Assembly: GCA_964498075.1 (NCBI GenBank)
Contig: CAZCGA010000039.1
Coordinates: 1-46,150 of the forward strand
Direction of reading: 5' to 3'
Length of the DNA stretch: 46,150 nucleotides
Source of the DNA: CAZCGA01 sp964498075
GTDB lineage: Bacteria > Desulfobacterota > Binatia > HRBIN30
Shown one piece after another: positions 9,049-16,871 of the stretch (position 1 is the first letter of the stretch; each line of letters opens with the position of its first letter). The notes beneath the pieces were generated by a model. It made no database searches. It was not told the origin of the DNA and worked only from the letters and a program-made list of their open reading frames with translations. Made by a program: the position numbers and the translations under genes.

Positions 9049-9891
9049 ATGACGTGCCGTTTGGATTCGAAGGTGGCGATCGTCACCGGAGCGGGCGGCG
9101 GCCTGGGCCGGGCGTATGCGCTGGCCTTGGCAGCGGCCGGCGCAGCTGTAGTGGTCAACGACGTCGGGGCCGGGCTCGACGGCACGGCGATTCCGGGCGC
9201 CGGACCGGGCGCGGTGGTGCAGGAGATCCGCGCCCGCGGCGGGCGGGCGCTCGGAATTATCGAGTCAGTTGCAGACGCCGCCGGCGTGCAGCGGATGATG
9301 CAGGAAACCGTCGCCACCTTCGGCCGGGTCGACATTCTGGTCAACAATGCCGGCATCGTCCGCAGCCGACCGGTGATCGAGATGAGCGACGCCGACTTCG
9401 ACGACGTGGTCGCCGTGCACCTACGCGGCACATTTCTGTGCACCCGCGAGGCGCTGCGCGCCATGCGCGCGGGCGGTCGCGGCGGTCGCATCATCAACAC
9501 CACCTCCGGACGGGCCTACTACGCGCCCTCGCCCGGCACGGCGAACTACGCCGCCGCCAAAGGCGGCATCATCAGCTTCACCGGCGTCGTCGCGGCCGAG
9601 TGCAAGGAGCTCGGCATCACCTGCAACGCCGTGTCGCCGCTGGCGCGCACCCGCATGTCGGCCGAGTTCTTCAAGGACGACACCGATCCCGCCCTCGACC
9701 CCGCGACCGTTGCTCCACTGATCGTGTTCCTCGCATCGGACGCGGCCGCAACGATCACCGGAGAGATCTTCCGTGTCGCCCGCAATGAGATCTCGGTCGT
9801 GCGCACATCGATCGGGCGCGCGGTGCGCTCCGCGGGCGCGCGCTGGACGGCCGAGGAGATCGCGCCGCGGATCGCCGAAATCTGCGCCTGA
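9049..9891 (+). CDS. Short-chain dehydrogenase/reductase with C-terminal extension
   Basis: Classical Rossmann SDR of 280 residues: TGAGGGLGRAYALAL (cofactor loop), VVVNDVGAGLDG after beta-2, NNAGIVRS, Ser in INTTSGRA, the catalytic YAAAK in ANYAAAKGG, and CNAVSPLARTRM. The beta-2 region VVVNDVGA and the roughly 50-residue C-terminal tail (RVARNEISVVRTSIGR) resemble the dehydrogenase half of MFE-2/HSD17B4-type (3R)-hydroxyacyl-CoA dehydrogenases, so a hydroxyacyl-CoA or related substrate is plausible. The ATG at 9049 is preferred; a TTG 15 bases earlier is possible. A weak GGGCGGG lies upstream. Confidence 0.85.
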   Translation: MTCRLDSKVAIVTGAGGGLGRAYALALAAAGAAVVVNDVGAGLDGTAIPGAGPGAVVQEIRARGGRALGIIESVADAAGVQRMMQETVATFGRVDILVNNAGIVRSRPVIEMSDADFDDVVAVHLRGTFLCTREALRAMRAGGRGGRIINTTSGRAYYAPSPGTANYAAAKGGIISFTGVVAAECKELGITCNAVSPLARTRMSAEFFKDDTDPALDPATVAPLIVFLASDAAATITGEIFRVARNEISVVRTSIGRAVRSAGARWTAEEIAPRIAEICA

Positions 9892-9981
9892 GCGCGCTTC
9901 ACACACGCACTGGTTGGAAGCCGGTGCCACCAATCTTCAGAATCCGCGTTCATCGGCGGTTCCCGTTTTCTTTCTTCGGGC

Positions 9982-11073
9982 TCAGGCGAAGTGCGGGATC
10001 ACGTGCTGGCCGAAGAGGCGGATCGACTGCATCACTGCGGCGTGCGGGATGCGCCCGGCTTGCATGAGGCAGAGAATGCGATCGATGCCGGCGGCCTGAT
10101 ACTTCTCCAGCTTGCGGATGCACTTGTCGGGGTCGCCGACGATGACCATGTCTTCGGCGTCTAGCTCCTCGAAGGTCACCGTGTCGTCGACGACCTTGCC
10201 GATGATCGGGTGCGCTTTGCGGAACTCCTCGTACGGACCGATCCGCTGCGCCTCGCGCCCGCGCGCCGCGAGCACTTGGAAGGCGTAGCGCATGTACCAC
10301 AAGGCGGCATCATGGCCGCCGTTGGCGCGCGCCTGCGCCTCGCTCTCCGCGCAATGCACGATGGTGAACGCACCGACCTGATCGTTGACGAACTTGCCGA
10401 CCGGCCGCGCCTGCTTGACCTCCTTCTTGTACGTGCGGATCTGCTCCGCCACCTCGCCGACGGTCAAGAACAGGGTCAGCCCGAGCGCGCCGATGCCCAG
10501 CTGGCCGGCGATCTGCCAGCTCTCGGGGCTGGTGGCCGCCACCCACAGGGGCGGGTGCGGCTTCTGGACCGGCTTGGGAATGATCGACCGCTCGGGAATC
10601 TGGAAGTGCTTCCCCTCGTAGGCGGGAAACGGATCCTCCGTCCACATGCGCGGAATGACCTCCAGCGCTTCCTGCCACATCGACCGGCTGTCCTCGAAGC
10701 GGATGCCGAACGCCTGCTGCTCGTAGAGGCTGGAGCGGCCGGTGCCAAACTCCAATCGCCCGTTGCTCATGATGTCGAGCACCGCGGCGCGTTCGGCCAC
10801 ACGAATCGGATGATTGAAGGGGTAGGGCAGCAAGGTCACGCCGTGGCCGATGCGCATCCGTTGCGTGCGCGCCGCGACCGTGGCCAAGAACACCTCGGGG
10901 GCCGATGAGTGCGAGAACTCGTTCAGAAAGTGATGCTCGACCTCCCAGAACGTGTTGAAGCCCATCGCATCGGCCAGCTCCGCTTGTGCCAGCGCCTGCC
11001 AGTAGCACTCGTACTCGCTGCGCCCGTGCCACGGCTTCAACATCTCCATCTCGTACAGCAGATCAGTCTTCAT
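9982..11073 (-). CDS. LLM-class flavin-dependent oxidoreductase
   Basis: 363-residue bacterial-luciferase-like TIM-barrel monooxygenase. Landmarks: LADAMGFNTFWEVEHHF, RTQRMRIGHGVTLLPY, NHPIRVAERAAVLDIMSNGRLEFGTGRS (the flavin-binding core of the family), then PLWVAATSPESWQIAGQLGIGALGLT and, near the C-terminus, MVIVGDPDKCIRKLEKYQAAGID. The usual cofactor is FMNH2 or F420; the sequence alone does not decide. The ATG at 11073 begins MKTDLLYEMEMLKPW; a GTG-type extension is unlikely. It is followed on the same strand by no close gene. The substrate is unknown. Confidence 0.88.
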   Translation of the reverse strand: MKTDLLYEMEMLKPWHGRSEYECYWQALAQAELADAMGFNTFWEVEHHFLNEFSHSSAPEVFLATVAARTQRMRIGHGVTLLPYPFNHPIRVAERAAVLDIMSNGRLEFGTGRSSLYEQQAFGIRFEDSRSMWQEALEVIPRMWTEDPFPAYEGKHFQIPERSIIPKPVQKPHPPLWVAATSPESWQIAGQLGIGALGLTLFLTVGEVAEQIRTYKKEVKQARPVGKFVNDQVGAFTIVHCAESEAQARANGGHDAALWYMRYAFQVLAARGREAQRIGPYEEFRKAHPIIGKVVDDTVTFEELDAEDMVIVGDPDKCIRKLEKYQAAGIDRILCLMQAGRIPHAAVMQSIRLFGQHVIPHFA

Positions 11074-11088
11074 CTGGTCCTTCTTCCC

Positions 11089-11124
11089 CACGAGCACGAC
11101 TCACGAACACGATTCACGATCTTC
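11089..11124. repeat. Degenerate (A)CACGA tandem repeat at a gene junction
   Basis: Repeated CACGA/TCACGA units in the 50 bp between the luciferase-like gene and the unknown gene upstream of it. An 18-bp stretch (11089-11106) recurs exactly at 24599-24616, again in a junction between two minus-strand genes. Function unknown. Confidence 0.5.
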
Positions 11125-12296
11125 TAGCGCCGTCGCTGCGCTTCGCGCGCCGCTTGTTGCGGCGTGATTACCAGTGAGCTGAGCGCTTCTTCTTCCTGGC
11201 GCTCCTCCTCCATCTTCACGAAGGCCGCCAGGCTGGCGCGGGCCAGCGTCTCACACATCGGGATGTCCCGGCCGCCACGCGTGCTGCTCTCGAGCGCCAA
11301 CGCGACCGCCAGCGCCCGCTGCGCTTGATCCGGACGCGCCGTTGCGTGGAGGAAGTAGGCCATCTCTTCCAATCGCCGCACCCAGCTCAAGCGTTGCTCG
11401 CCTCCGAAGAGCTCTTCGACGGCGCGGTCGAACACGACGCGAAACCGTTCCGTCTGTTGCGCCTCATTCAATAGCAGCGGACTGTATTTGATCTGCTGCA
11501 GCTCATCGATGTATGGCTTGAGCCCTTCTTCATCGAAGAACCAGGTACGAAACTCCTTCTCCTCGAGCACCTTCTCGGACTCGGCCAGCAGTTGCGGGTC
11601 GCCGCTGATGGCGCCGGCATCAAGGTGCGCAAAGATGAGCGGCGGCATCTCGGTCGCCGGCTCCTTGATGAGCTGCGCGCGCAAGCCCGGATAGTCGCCG
11701 CTCACGGACTGGCCCTTCTCGGTCGCCCAGCGAAAGGCGCGGTCCATGAGGTGATCACAGTATCGCCACTCGACCTCGATCAGGCGCAGCTCGTGTCGGC
11801 TCAGCAGCTCTTCCCGTGACGCACGCAGCGCTTTGCGGGTGGTCTCGAACAGGTTCACCTCGCGCAAGCCGTCGGGGTCGTTGATCACCGCAAACAAGTG
11901 CGCCAAGCCGCCGGGGCGCGGCCTGAGCAACCAAACGAGCTGATCGCCACGCCCATCAACGGCCGAGAGGTACCCTTCCAACACCGGCGCAGCGATGGTC
12001 ACCGGCTTCGGCGGCGGCGCCGCCGGAATGGTGAGGCCGCGCTGCTCCAGACGGTAGAGCGATCGCCGGACCTCCTTGTGCACCAGCTTGTCGTTGCTGC
12101 TGGACAGCGCCAGCAACGCTTCGACGCCCGCCGGCTCAGCACGTGCACCGAGGCGGGCGGCAATCGCCAAATCGGCCGCGGCGTCACGGCCGCTGGCGCC
12201 GCGCAGGGCGTCGACACCCGCGCCCGGCGGCACGTCCCACTGCCGCAGCAACTCCTCGCCGCGGCGGAGCTGCGTCTCACGGTTTGGCTTGCTCAT
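11124..12296 (-). CDS. Conserved-looking hypothetical protein
   Basis: 390 residues, soluble, no signal peptide or membrane segment. The N-terminal 90 residues are helical with a HEAT-like look (AIAARLGARAEPAGVEALLALS, then KEVRRSLYRLEQRGL), followed by PAAPPPKPVTIAAPVLEGYLSAVDGRGDQLVWLLRPRPGGL. The second half is rich in Glu, Arg and Leu helices and includes EWRYCDHLMDRAFRWATEKG and KYSPLLLNEAQQTERFRVVFDRAVEELFGG. I do not recognise the family. Its start lies 20 bp inside the M23 peptidase gene, so the two are translationally coupled and probably work in the same process. Confidence 0.8.
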   Translation of the reverse strand: MSKPNRETQLRRGEELLRQWDVPPGAGVDALRGASGRDAAADLAIAARLGARAEPAGVEALLALSSSNDKLVHKEVRRSLYRLEQRGLTIPAAPPPKPVTIAAPVLEGYLSAVDGRGDQLVWLLRPRPGGLAHLFAVINDPDGLREVNLFETTRKALRASREELLSRHELRLIEVEWRYCDHLMDRAFRWATEKGQSVSGDYPGLRAQLIKEPATEMPPLIFAHLDAGAISGDPQLLAESEKVLEEKEFRTWFFDEEGLKPYIDELQQIKYSPLLLNEAQQTERFRVVFDRAVEELFGGEQRLSWVRRLEEMAYFLHATARPDQAQRALAVALALESSTRGGRDIPMCETLARASLAAFVKMEEERQEEEALSSLVITPQQAAREAQRRR

Positions 12297-13665
12297 GTGC
12301 GCGTTCCGGTTGAGGTGCTCTAGCCGGGCGCGGCGACATCGTCAACTTGGGCGTCACGTGATCGCGCAGCCAGTGCGCGTCCCACCACTCCACCGGATCG
12401 ACGTGCACGCCGTACAGCATGATCGAGAAGTGCAAGTGATCGCCGCCGGCGAGACCGGTCTCGCCGGTCTGCCCGAGCGTCTGCTCCGCCTTCACGCGCT
12501 CGCCCGGTCGGACGGCGACCGAGCTGAGGTGCCCGTACAGTGAGAAGATGCCGAGGCCGTGGTCGAGGATCACGGCGTTGCCGTAGATGCCGAGGTTGTC
12601 GGCGAAGACCACGACGCCGTTCTGTGCCGCCTCAACCGCGCTCAGCTTGAGCGAGGCCAGGTCGTAGCCCAGATGGGTCTGATGATCGATAACCTCGCCG
12701 TGATAGGTGTACGCGCGCCGGTCGGCGAAAGCGCTGAGCGGCGCGGCGTTCGACTGGCGATGAAACACGCCGTCCCAGAGCGGCTCCGCCGACGACTTCG
12801 CGGTGATCTCGTGGATGCGTGCTTCGTTCTTGCGCCGCAGCTCACCGTTGATCTCCAGATACCCTTGCACCAGATCCGCGGCGATGGGCACGCCGTTGTC
12901 ATGCTCGATCTCCGGCACCTTGCGGCTCAGGAAATCGTCGTCGATCGCCAGCGTGCGCTCGGCGAACTGCCGCGGCTTGATGCTGCACGGAAGATAGACG
13001 TCACGCTGGTTCCCGGCCGCGTCGCGCGCGCTGAGGCGGGGGCGGACGTCAACGTCCAGGTCCTGCGGGGCGGCAAAGAATGCGAGCGCAACGTTCCGGT
13101 CCGTGAAGTAGCCGCTGGTGGCCGGGAAGAAATACTTGTCCACGTCCACGCCGCTGCGCACGGTGTCGGGCGACTGGCGGAACACGGCCAGCTCGACTCC
13201 GCCGAGGCGCAGGTTGTGCTGCGTCGTGAGTAGCTCGACCGTGGGTGGAGTCAGATCAACGTTGAGCGGCGCCGACAGCACCGGCAACCCCTTCGGCGGC
13301 AAGAGACGCCACGCATAGGTGTCGACCACCACCTCGAGCACGGCCGACCCTTCCGGAACCTTCAGCTGCACGAGATCGGGCTCGAGATGCAGCCGCTTCT
13401 CGGTGATGCCGCTGCCGCGCCAGGAGGCGCGCGGGTAGGCTTCGCTGAGCAGCTCGAAGGCCGTGCCGCCGGCCTGTAAGCGCACGCCGACCGCGCGCAA
13501 GCCCGGCGTGTCGCTGCGGACCTCGATGTCGATCGGGGTCTTGCGGCCGAGCACCTCGACCGCCGCTACCAGTCGGGCTTGCGGCGCGTGGCGCTCGAAC
13601 TTGAGCCACCATAGCGTCACGGCGAGCAGGAGAAGAAGGGCAAACAGCGCGAGCCGCCCCCGCAT
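12277..13665 (-). CDS. Membrane-anchored M23-family metalloendopeptidase
   Basis: 462-residue LytM/peptidase M23 protein acting on peptidoglycan in the periplasm. One N-terminal membrane helix (about 5-21, LALFALLLLLAVTLWW) serves as an anchor or signal. A beta-rich region (about 25-300) follows, and the C-terminal M23 domain has the zinc ligands in HLGYDL (His and Asp) and HLHFS, with the supporting VILDHGLGIFSLYGHLSS and VKAEQTLGQTGETGLAGGDHLHF. All metal ligands are present, so it is probably active rather than a degenerate activator. The ATG at 13665 is chosen; in-frame GTGs lie just upstream. Its 3' end overlaps the unknown gene by 20 bp. Confidence 0.9.
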   Translation of the reverse strand: MRGRLALFALLLLLAVTLWWLKFERHAPQARLVAAVEVLGRKTPIDIEVRSDTPGLRAVGVRLQAGGTAFELLSEAYPRASWRGSGITEKRLHLEPDLVQLKVPEGSAVLEVVVDTYAWRLLPPKGLPVLSAPLNVDLTPPTVELLTTQHNLRLGGVELAVFRQSPDTVRSGVDVDKYFFPATSGYFTDRNVALAFFAAPQDLDVDVRPRLSARDAAGNQRDVYLPCSIKPRQFAERTLAIDDDFLSRKVPEIEHDNGVPIAADLVQGYLEINGELRRKNEARIHEITAKSSAEPLWDGVFHRQSNAAPLSAFADRRAYTYHGEVIDHQTHLGYDLASLKLSAVEAAQNGVVVFADNLGIYGNAVILDHGLGIFSLYGHLSSVAVRPGERVKAEQTLGQTGETGLAGGDHLHFSIMLYGVHVDPVEWWDAHWLRDHVTPKLTMSPRPARAPQPERAHEQAKP

Positions 13666-13771
13666 CACCCACACCCTTCCGCGTCGCGCATAGCGCGCCT
13701 CTTATTCGCTCCGTGTGGGGTGAAGTCAAGGTAAGCCCGCGCCGGCGAGCAGAGCGACGGCGGAAGCGAGG

Positions 13772-14242
13772 CTACGGGCAGTGGGTCTGCGCGTCCTTCA
13801 CACCGCGGACCAACTCGTCGATGCTCACCCGGCCGTCGGCGCGGACGTCGAACGGCTTGCAGGCGCTGAGACCCAGCCGGCCGAGGGCGATGTCGATGCC
13901 TTTGAGCAGCTCGGCGGCGCTCACAGTCATATCGTTGTTGCAGTCGCCGACGCACGTGGTCGCGCCGGCGGGCACGACGATCGCCCAGAAGCCGCCGTCG
14001 AGATCGTAGGCGCCGCCGTTCAGCGTGCCGGCATCCGGTTGGCCGATGGTGCCCTCGAGCTCGTAGCCACCGTTCGCCGAGGTGCCTCCGCCGCCGTCGA
14101 TGCTGCTCCAGCTCAGATCGTACCCACCGCCGCTCTGTGCGCGCAGCGTCGCGCCGGTCAACGTCACGAGGCACGCCGCCAATGCCAACACTCGGGTCGG
14201 GGGAATGGCCGGCCCTTCACGCACTCGATGTTTGTCCGTCAT
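13772..14242 (-). CDS. Exported protein with dockerin-like EF-hand repeats
   Basis: 156 residues. Signal peptide about 1-35 (RVLALAACLVTLTGATLRAQS). Residues about 38-90 form a Gly-rich beta segment: YDLSWSSIDGGGGTS, YELEGTIGQPDAG and GGAYDLDGGFWA. This is the cell-surface motif often seen before sorting or dockerin modules. Residues about 96-156 contain two calcium-loop-type repeats, CVGDCNNDMTVSAAELLKGI and DVRADGRVSIDELVRGV, flanked by cysteines (CVGDC, SACKP, HCP). The same architecture opens the large exported hydrolase at 35746, so it is a lineage habit. It sits 3 bp downstream of another exported protein on the same strand, making a two-gene unit. Confidence 0.75.
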   Translation of the reverse strand: MTDKHRVREGPAIPPTRVLALAACLVTLTGATLRAQSGGGYDLSWSSIDGGGGTSANGGYELEGTIGQPDAGTLNGGAYDLDGGFWAIVVPAGATTCVGDCNNDMTVSAAELLKGIDIALGRLGLSACKPFDVRADGRVSIDELVRGVKDAQTHCP

Positions 14243-14245
14243 GGC

Positions 14246-15457
14246 TCAATCCAGAGTGCGCGGCGCCTGCGGGGCTGTGCCACTCTGACGCGAAGCTGCG
14301 GCGCCGCTGGGGGACTGCGGACCGAAGCGGGCGCGAAACTCATCGCTGGCCATCACCGGGTGCCGATCCTCATACCCGCGCCGCACCGCGTGCACAACGA
14401 AGTGGACGTCGTAGGAGCCCTTGCCCTTGTGCAGCTCTCTGACTTCGATGCGGCCGTCGTGGATCGCACCGAACGCCAGCCCTTCCGAGTCGAACGAGCG
14501 CGGCGTGAGCTGCACGGTGATGGTGTCGACATTCGCCAGGGCGACGAAGTGCTCCGGCAGCTCGATGGTGGCACGGCCGTTGCGCAGCTGGACGACGCCG
14601 CGATCGTAAATCGCCGCCTCCGGACCTTCGAGGCTGACGTACATGATCTTCGTGTCGGGCCGATTCGGATGATCGACCACGAAGTTCTTGACGTCCGCGA
14701 AGAGCTCGCCTTTGCCGTCTGCATTGACGAAGATCGCCGCCTTGAAATTGCTGTTGGCGTCGGCCACGCCGACGTAGCCGTTGTCCGGGTAGTTGTTGAG
14801 GGTGCCGATGAGGACGTTCCGGTCGCCGTTGGGACCCGTCGTCCCGATAAATCCTGCGCCGGAGTCTGTGCCGACCGTCATGACGGCACGTTCCTCATCC
14901 TGGGCGTCGTACACCCCCACGCTGCCGGCGTTGGGAAAGCCGCCGATCGTGCTCAAGAGGACATTGCGGCTGCCGTTCGCACCACTGAGGATGAGGAAGC
15001 CATGGTCGTTGGTCACGTCCGCCTCCACGCGGGTATTGCCCTGAGCGTCTCGGGCCACGAGCGGCGCGGAGATCGCGTACGGCGCCGGCGTCAGCGGCTG
15101 CCGCGGGTTGAGGACGACGAAGTTGCCGCTTCCGGTCGGGCAGCGCACGCCGATCTCCAGCCACCGATCGCTACCACTGAAGGCGGCGCTGCCGAAATCC
15201 AACTGCACGGTGAACACACCGTTGCGGACGTCCACACCCTCCGCCATCTGGGTGGCTCCGATCTGCATTCCCTGTGACGGCGCATCGAACAGGCCGAACT
15301 GCAGATCGCAGGACCCGTTAGCCGGGCTGCCGCCCTGCCGCAGTTGTCCCTGGTAGGTGAAGGCGCTCCCCAGCGCCTGAGTGTGACGTGGAGCACCTAC
15401 GTCGGTCAGCAGCACGGCAACCGCGATCACCCACATGCAGTGGCGTTCGGTTCTCAT
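14246..15457 (-). CDS. Exported protein with tail-fibre-like C-terminal domain
   Basis: 403 residues with an N-terminal signal peptide (about 1-29, ending QALG). FTYQGQLRQGGSPANGSCDL followed by FGLFDAP and, later, LTPAPYAISA is the start seen in many large exported proteins of Planctomycetes and Chloroflexi. The middle has three loosely repeated segments with NGSRNVLLSTI and NGDRNVLIGTL, which look like surface beta repeats. The C-terminus (FVVDHPNRPDTKIMYVSLEG, then VVQLRNGRATIELPEHF) resembles the conserved end domain of those proteins and of some phage fibres. The start is backed by an excellent Shine-Dalgarno TAGGAGGT at 15463-15470, 5 bases before the ATG. The function is likely cell-surface; the substrate is unknown. 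Confidence 0.7.
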   Translation of the reverse strand: MRTERHCMWVIAVAVLLTDVGAPRHTQALGSAFTYQGQLRQGGSPANGSCDLQFGLFDAPSQGMQIGATQMAEGVDVRNGVFTVQLDFGSAAFSGSDRWLEIGVRCPTGSGNFVVLNPRQPLTPAPYAISAPLVARDAQGNTRVEADVTNDHGFLILSGANGSRNVLLSTIGGFPNAGSVGVYDAQDEERAVMTVGTDSGAGFIGTTGPNGDRNVLIGTLNNYPDNGYVGVADANSNFKAAIFVNADGKGELFADVKNFVVDHPNRPDTKIMYVSLEGPEAAIYDRGVVQLRNGRATIELPEHFVALANVDTITVQLTPRSFDSEGLAFGAIHDGRIEVRELHKGKGSYDVHFVVHAVRRGYEDRHPVMASDEFRARFGPQSPSGAAASRQSGTAPQAPRTLD

Positions 15458-15547
15458 AGCCTACCTCCTATTCGGGAATCCCACCGGAGAACAGGTTGCA
15501 AACAGTAGTACACCACCTCGAAAGGGGTCAACGAGCGCGCCGGGCCC

Positions 15548-16717
15548 TCAGCGTGGTAAGACGAGGTACAGCTCTCCCGGGTTCCGCATGTCACCGGCGA
15601 TGGCCTCCGCGGTGGGTCCGGTACCCCAGAAGACATCGATGCGGTTCGGCCCGCTGATGGCCGCGCCGCTATCCTGGATGAGCGCATACCGCGACACCGC
15701 CGGTTGATGTGCATTCGCGCGCGGCTGGATGCGCAGAAAGGTGAGCGCGCCCGGCGGGTAGACGATCGGATCTGCCGCAATCGAGCGGCCGGCGGTGAGC
15801 GGTACGCCGATGCTGCCGATCGGGCCCGCAACGACGGCGCGGAAGAAGATGTAGCGTTGGTTGGCGCCCATCACCGCGGCCTGCTCGCTGGGATGGGCGT
15901 GCAGGTAGTCCTTCAACGTCTGCAGCGAGGCCGCGTCCGCCGGCACCTTCCCCTGCTCGACCAAGACGCGGCCGATGCTCGTATACGGCCGGCCATTGGC
16001 ACTGCTGTAGCTGACCTGCATGTGCACGCCGTCGTCGAAGCGCAGGAGCGCCGAACCTTGGATGTGCAGGAAGAACGCTTCCACCGGATCGTCGAGCCAG
16101 GCGATCTCGTAGCCGCGCCCGGCCAGCGCGCCGGCGTCGATCTCGGCGCGCGAATAGTACGGTACCAGCTTCCCGTCCTTCACGCGCCCCTGGGCGACGC
16201 GGGAGCCGCACGCTGGGCAGAGCTGCGCGAGATCGACGTCGACGAGATCGTCGGGCGTCCGATACAGCGGGTAGCGGAAGCGCTCAGTGCGCCGGCGACT
16301 CGCCGCCAGCTCCGGCTGGTAGTAGCCGGTGACCAGGAGGCCGTCCGGCAACTCGGCACGATAGACCCCCACACGGGCGCACACTTCGCTGCTGTCGGTC
16401 ACGCCGCTCAGCAACTGCAGCGTCGTGATCAGCTGCGCCGCGGTAACCCGTCGGTCCAGCGCCGCAAGCGTCCGATCCGGAGGTAGCGTCTGCAAATAGT
16501 CCAGACTGCGCGCGACGGCTTGCTGCAGCGACGCCGGCGGCGCGTCGTCGCGCAGGAGCGCGCGACACTCTGCGGTGTCGAGCGCGACGAGACGCGGCCG
16601 CGGCGTGAACGCTGCGGGCGGGCGCAGGTACGCGCAGGAGGTCAGTAAAAGCATGAGTAGCGCGACGACGCGCGGCGCCCACCGACAAGCAACGGATTGC
16701 GATGCCCGCCGCGCCAC
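15548..16717 (-). CDS. mltA: Membrane-bound lytic murein transglycosylase A (MltA)
   Basis: Cleaves peptidoglycan between MurNAc and GlcNAc, leaving 1,6-anhydro ends. About 389 residues from the GTG at 16717. A lipoprotein signal ends LLTSC near residue 28. The MltA domain follows: VTGYYQPELAASRRRTERFRYPLY, then SRAEIDAGALAGRGYEIAWLDDPVEAFFLHIQGSA and YSSANGRPYTSIG. The 3D domain at the C-terminus has YALIQDSGAAISGPNRIDVFWG, with the catalytic Asp in IQDSG. The longer reading (to 16897) is rejected because the extra residues are translated palindromic repeat; the chosen GTG directly abuts that repeat. A start further inside would remove the signal. No gene overlaps. Confidence 0.88.
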   Translation of the reverse strand: MARRASQSVACRWAPRVVALLMLLLTSCAYLRPPAAFTPRPRLVALDTAECRALLRDDAPPASLQQAVARSLDYLQTLPPDRTLAALDRRVTAAQLITTLQLLSGVTDSSEVCARVGVYRAELPDGLLVTGYYQPELAASRRRTERFRYPLYRTPDDLVDVDLAQLCPACGSRVAQGRVKDGKLVPYYSRAEIDAGALAGRGYEIAWLDDPVEAFFLHIQGSALLRFDDGVHMQVSYSSANGRPYTSIGRVLVEQGKVPADAASLQTLKDYLHAHPSEQAAVMGANQRYIFFRAVVAGPIGSIGVPLTAGRSIAADPIVYPPGALTFLRIQPRANAHQPAVSRYALIQDSGAAISGPNRIDVFWGTGPTAEAIAGDMRNPGELYLVLPR

Positions 16718-16826
16718 CGGCGAATGGAATTCGCCGGCTAAGTCGCAACAAGTCGGCTGAAGGCCGACTCGCTCGGCAGTCCACTTCAGTGGACTTTCTT
16801 CTACGTAGCCAGGGAATTCTATTCCC
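16717..16826. repeat. Cluster of four consecutive palindromes upstream of mltA
   Basis: Four hairpins in 110 bp: CCGGCGAAT/ATTCGCCGG with loop GGA (16717-16737), AGTCGGC/GCCGACT (16751-16769), AGTCCACT/AGTGGACT with a 2-nt loop (16778-16795) and GGGAAT/ATTCCC (16812-16826). The spacing and the shared G/A-T-C-rich style suggest a mosaic interspersed repeat (BIME-like). It occupies the whole leader of mltA up to the first base of its start codon. No second copy is in this window. Confidence 0.75.
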
Positions 16827-16871
16827 CGGCGGTCTGCGCGGGCGCCGTTGGAAACTCCCGACGCAAGACGG

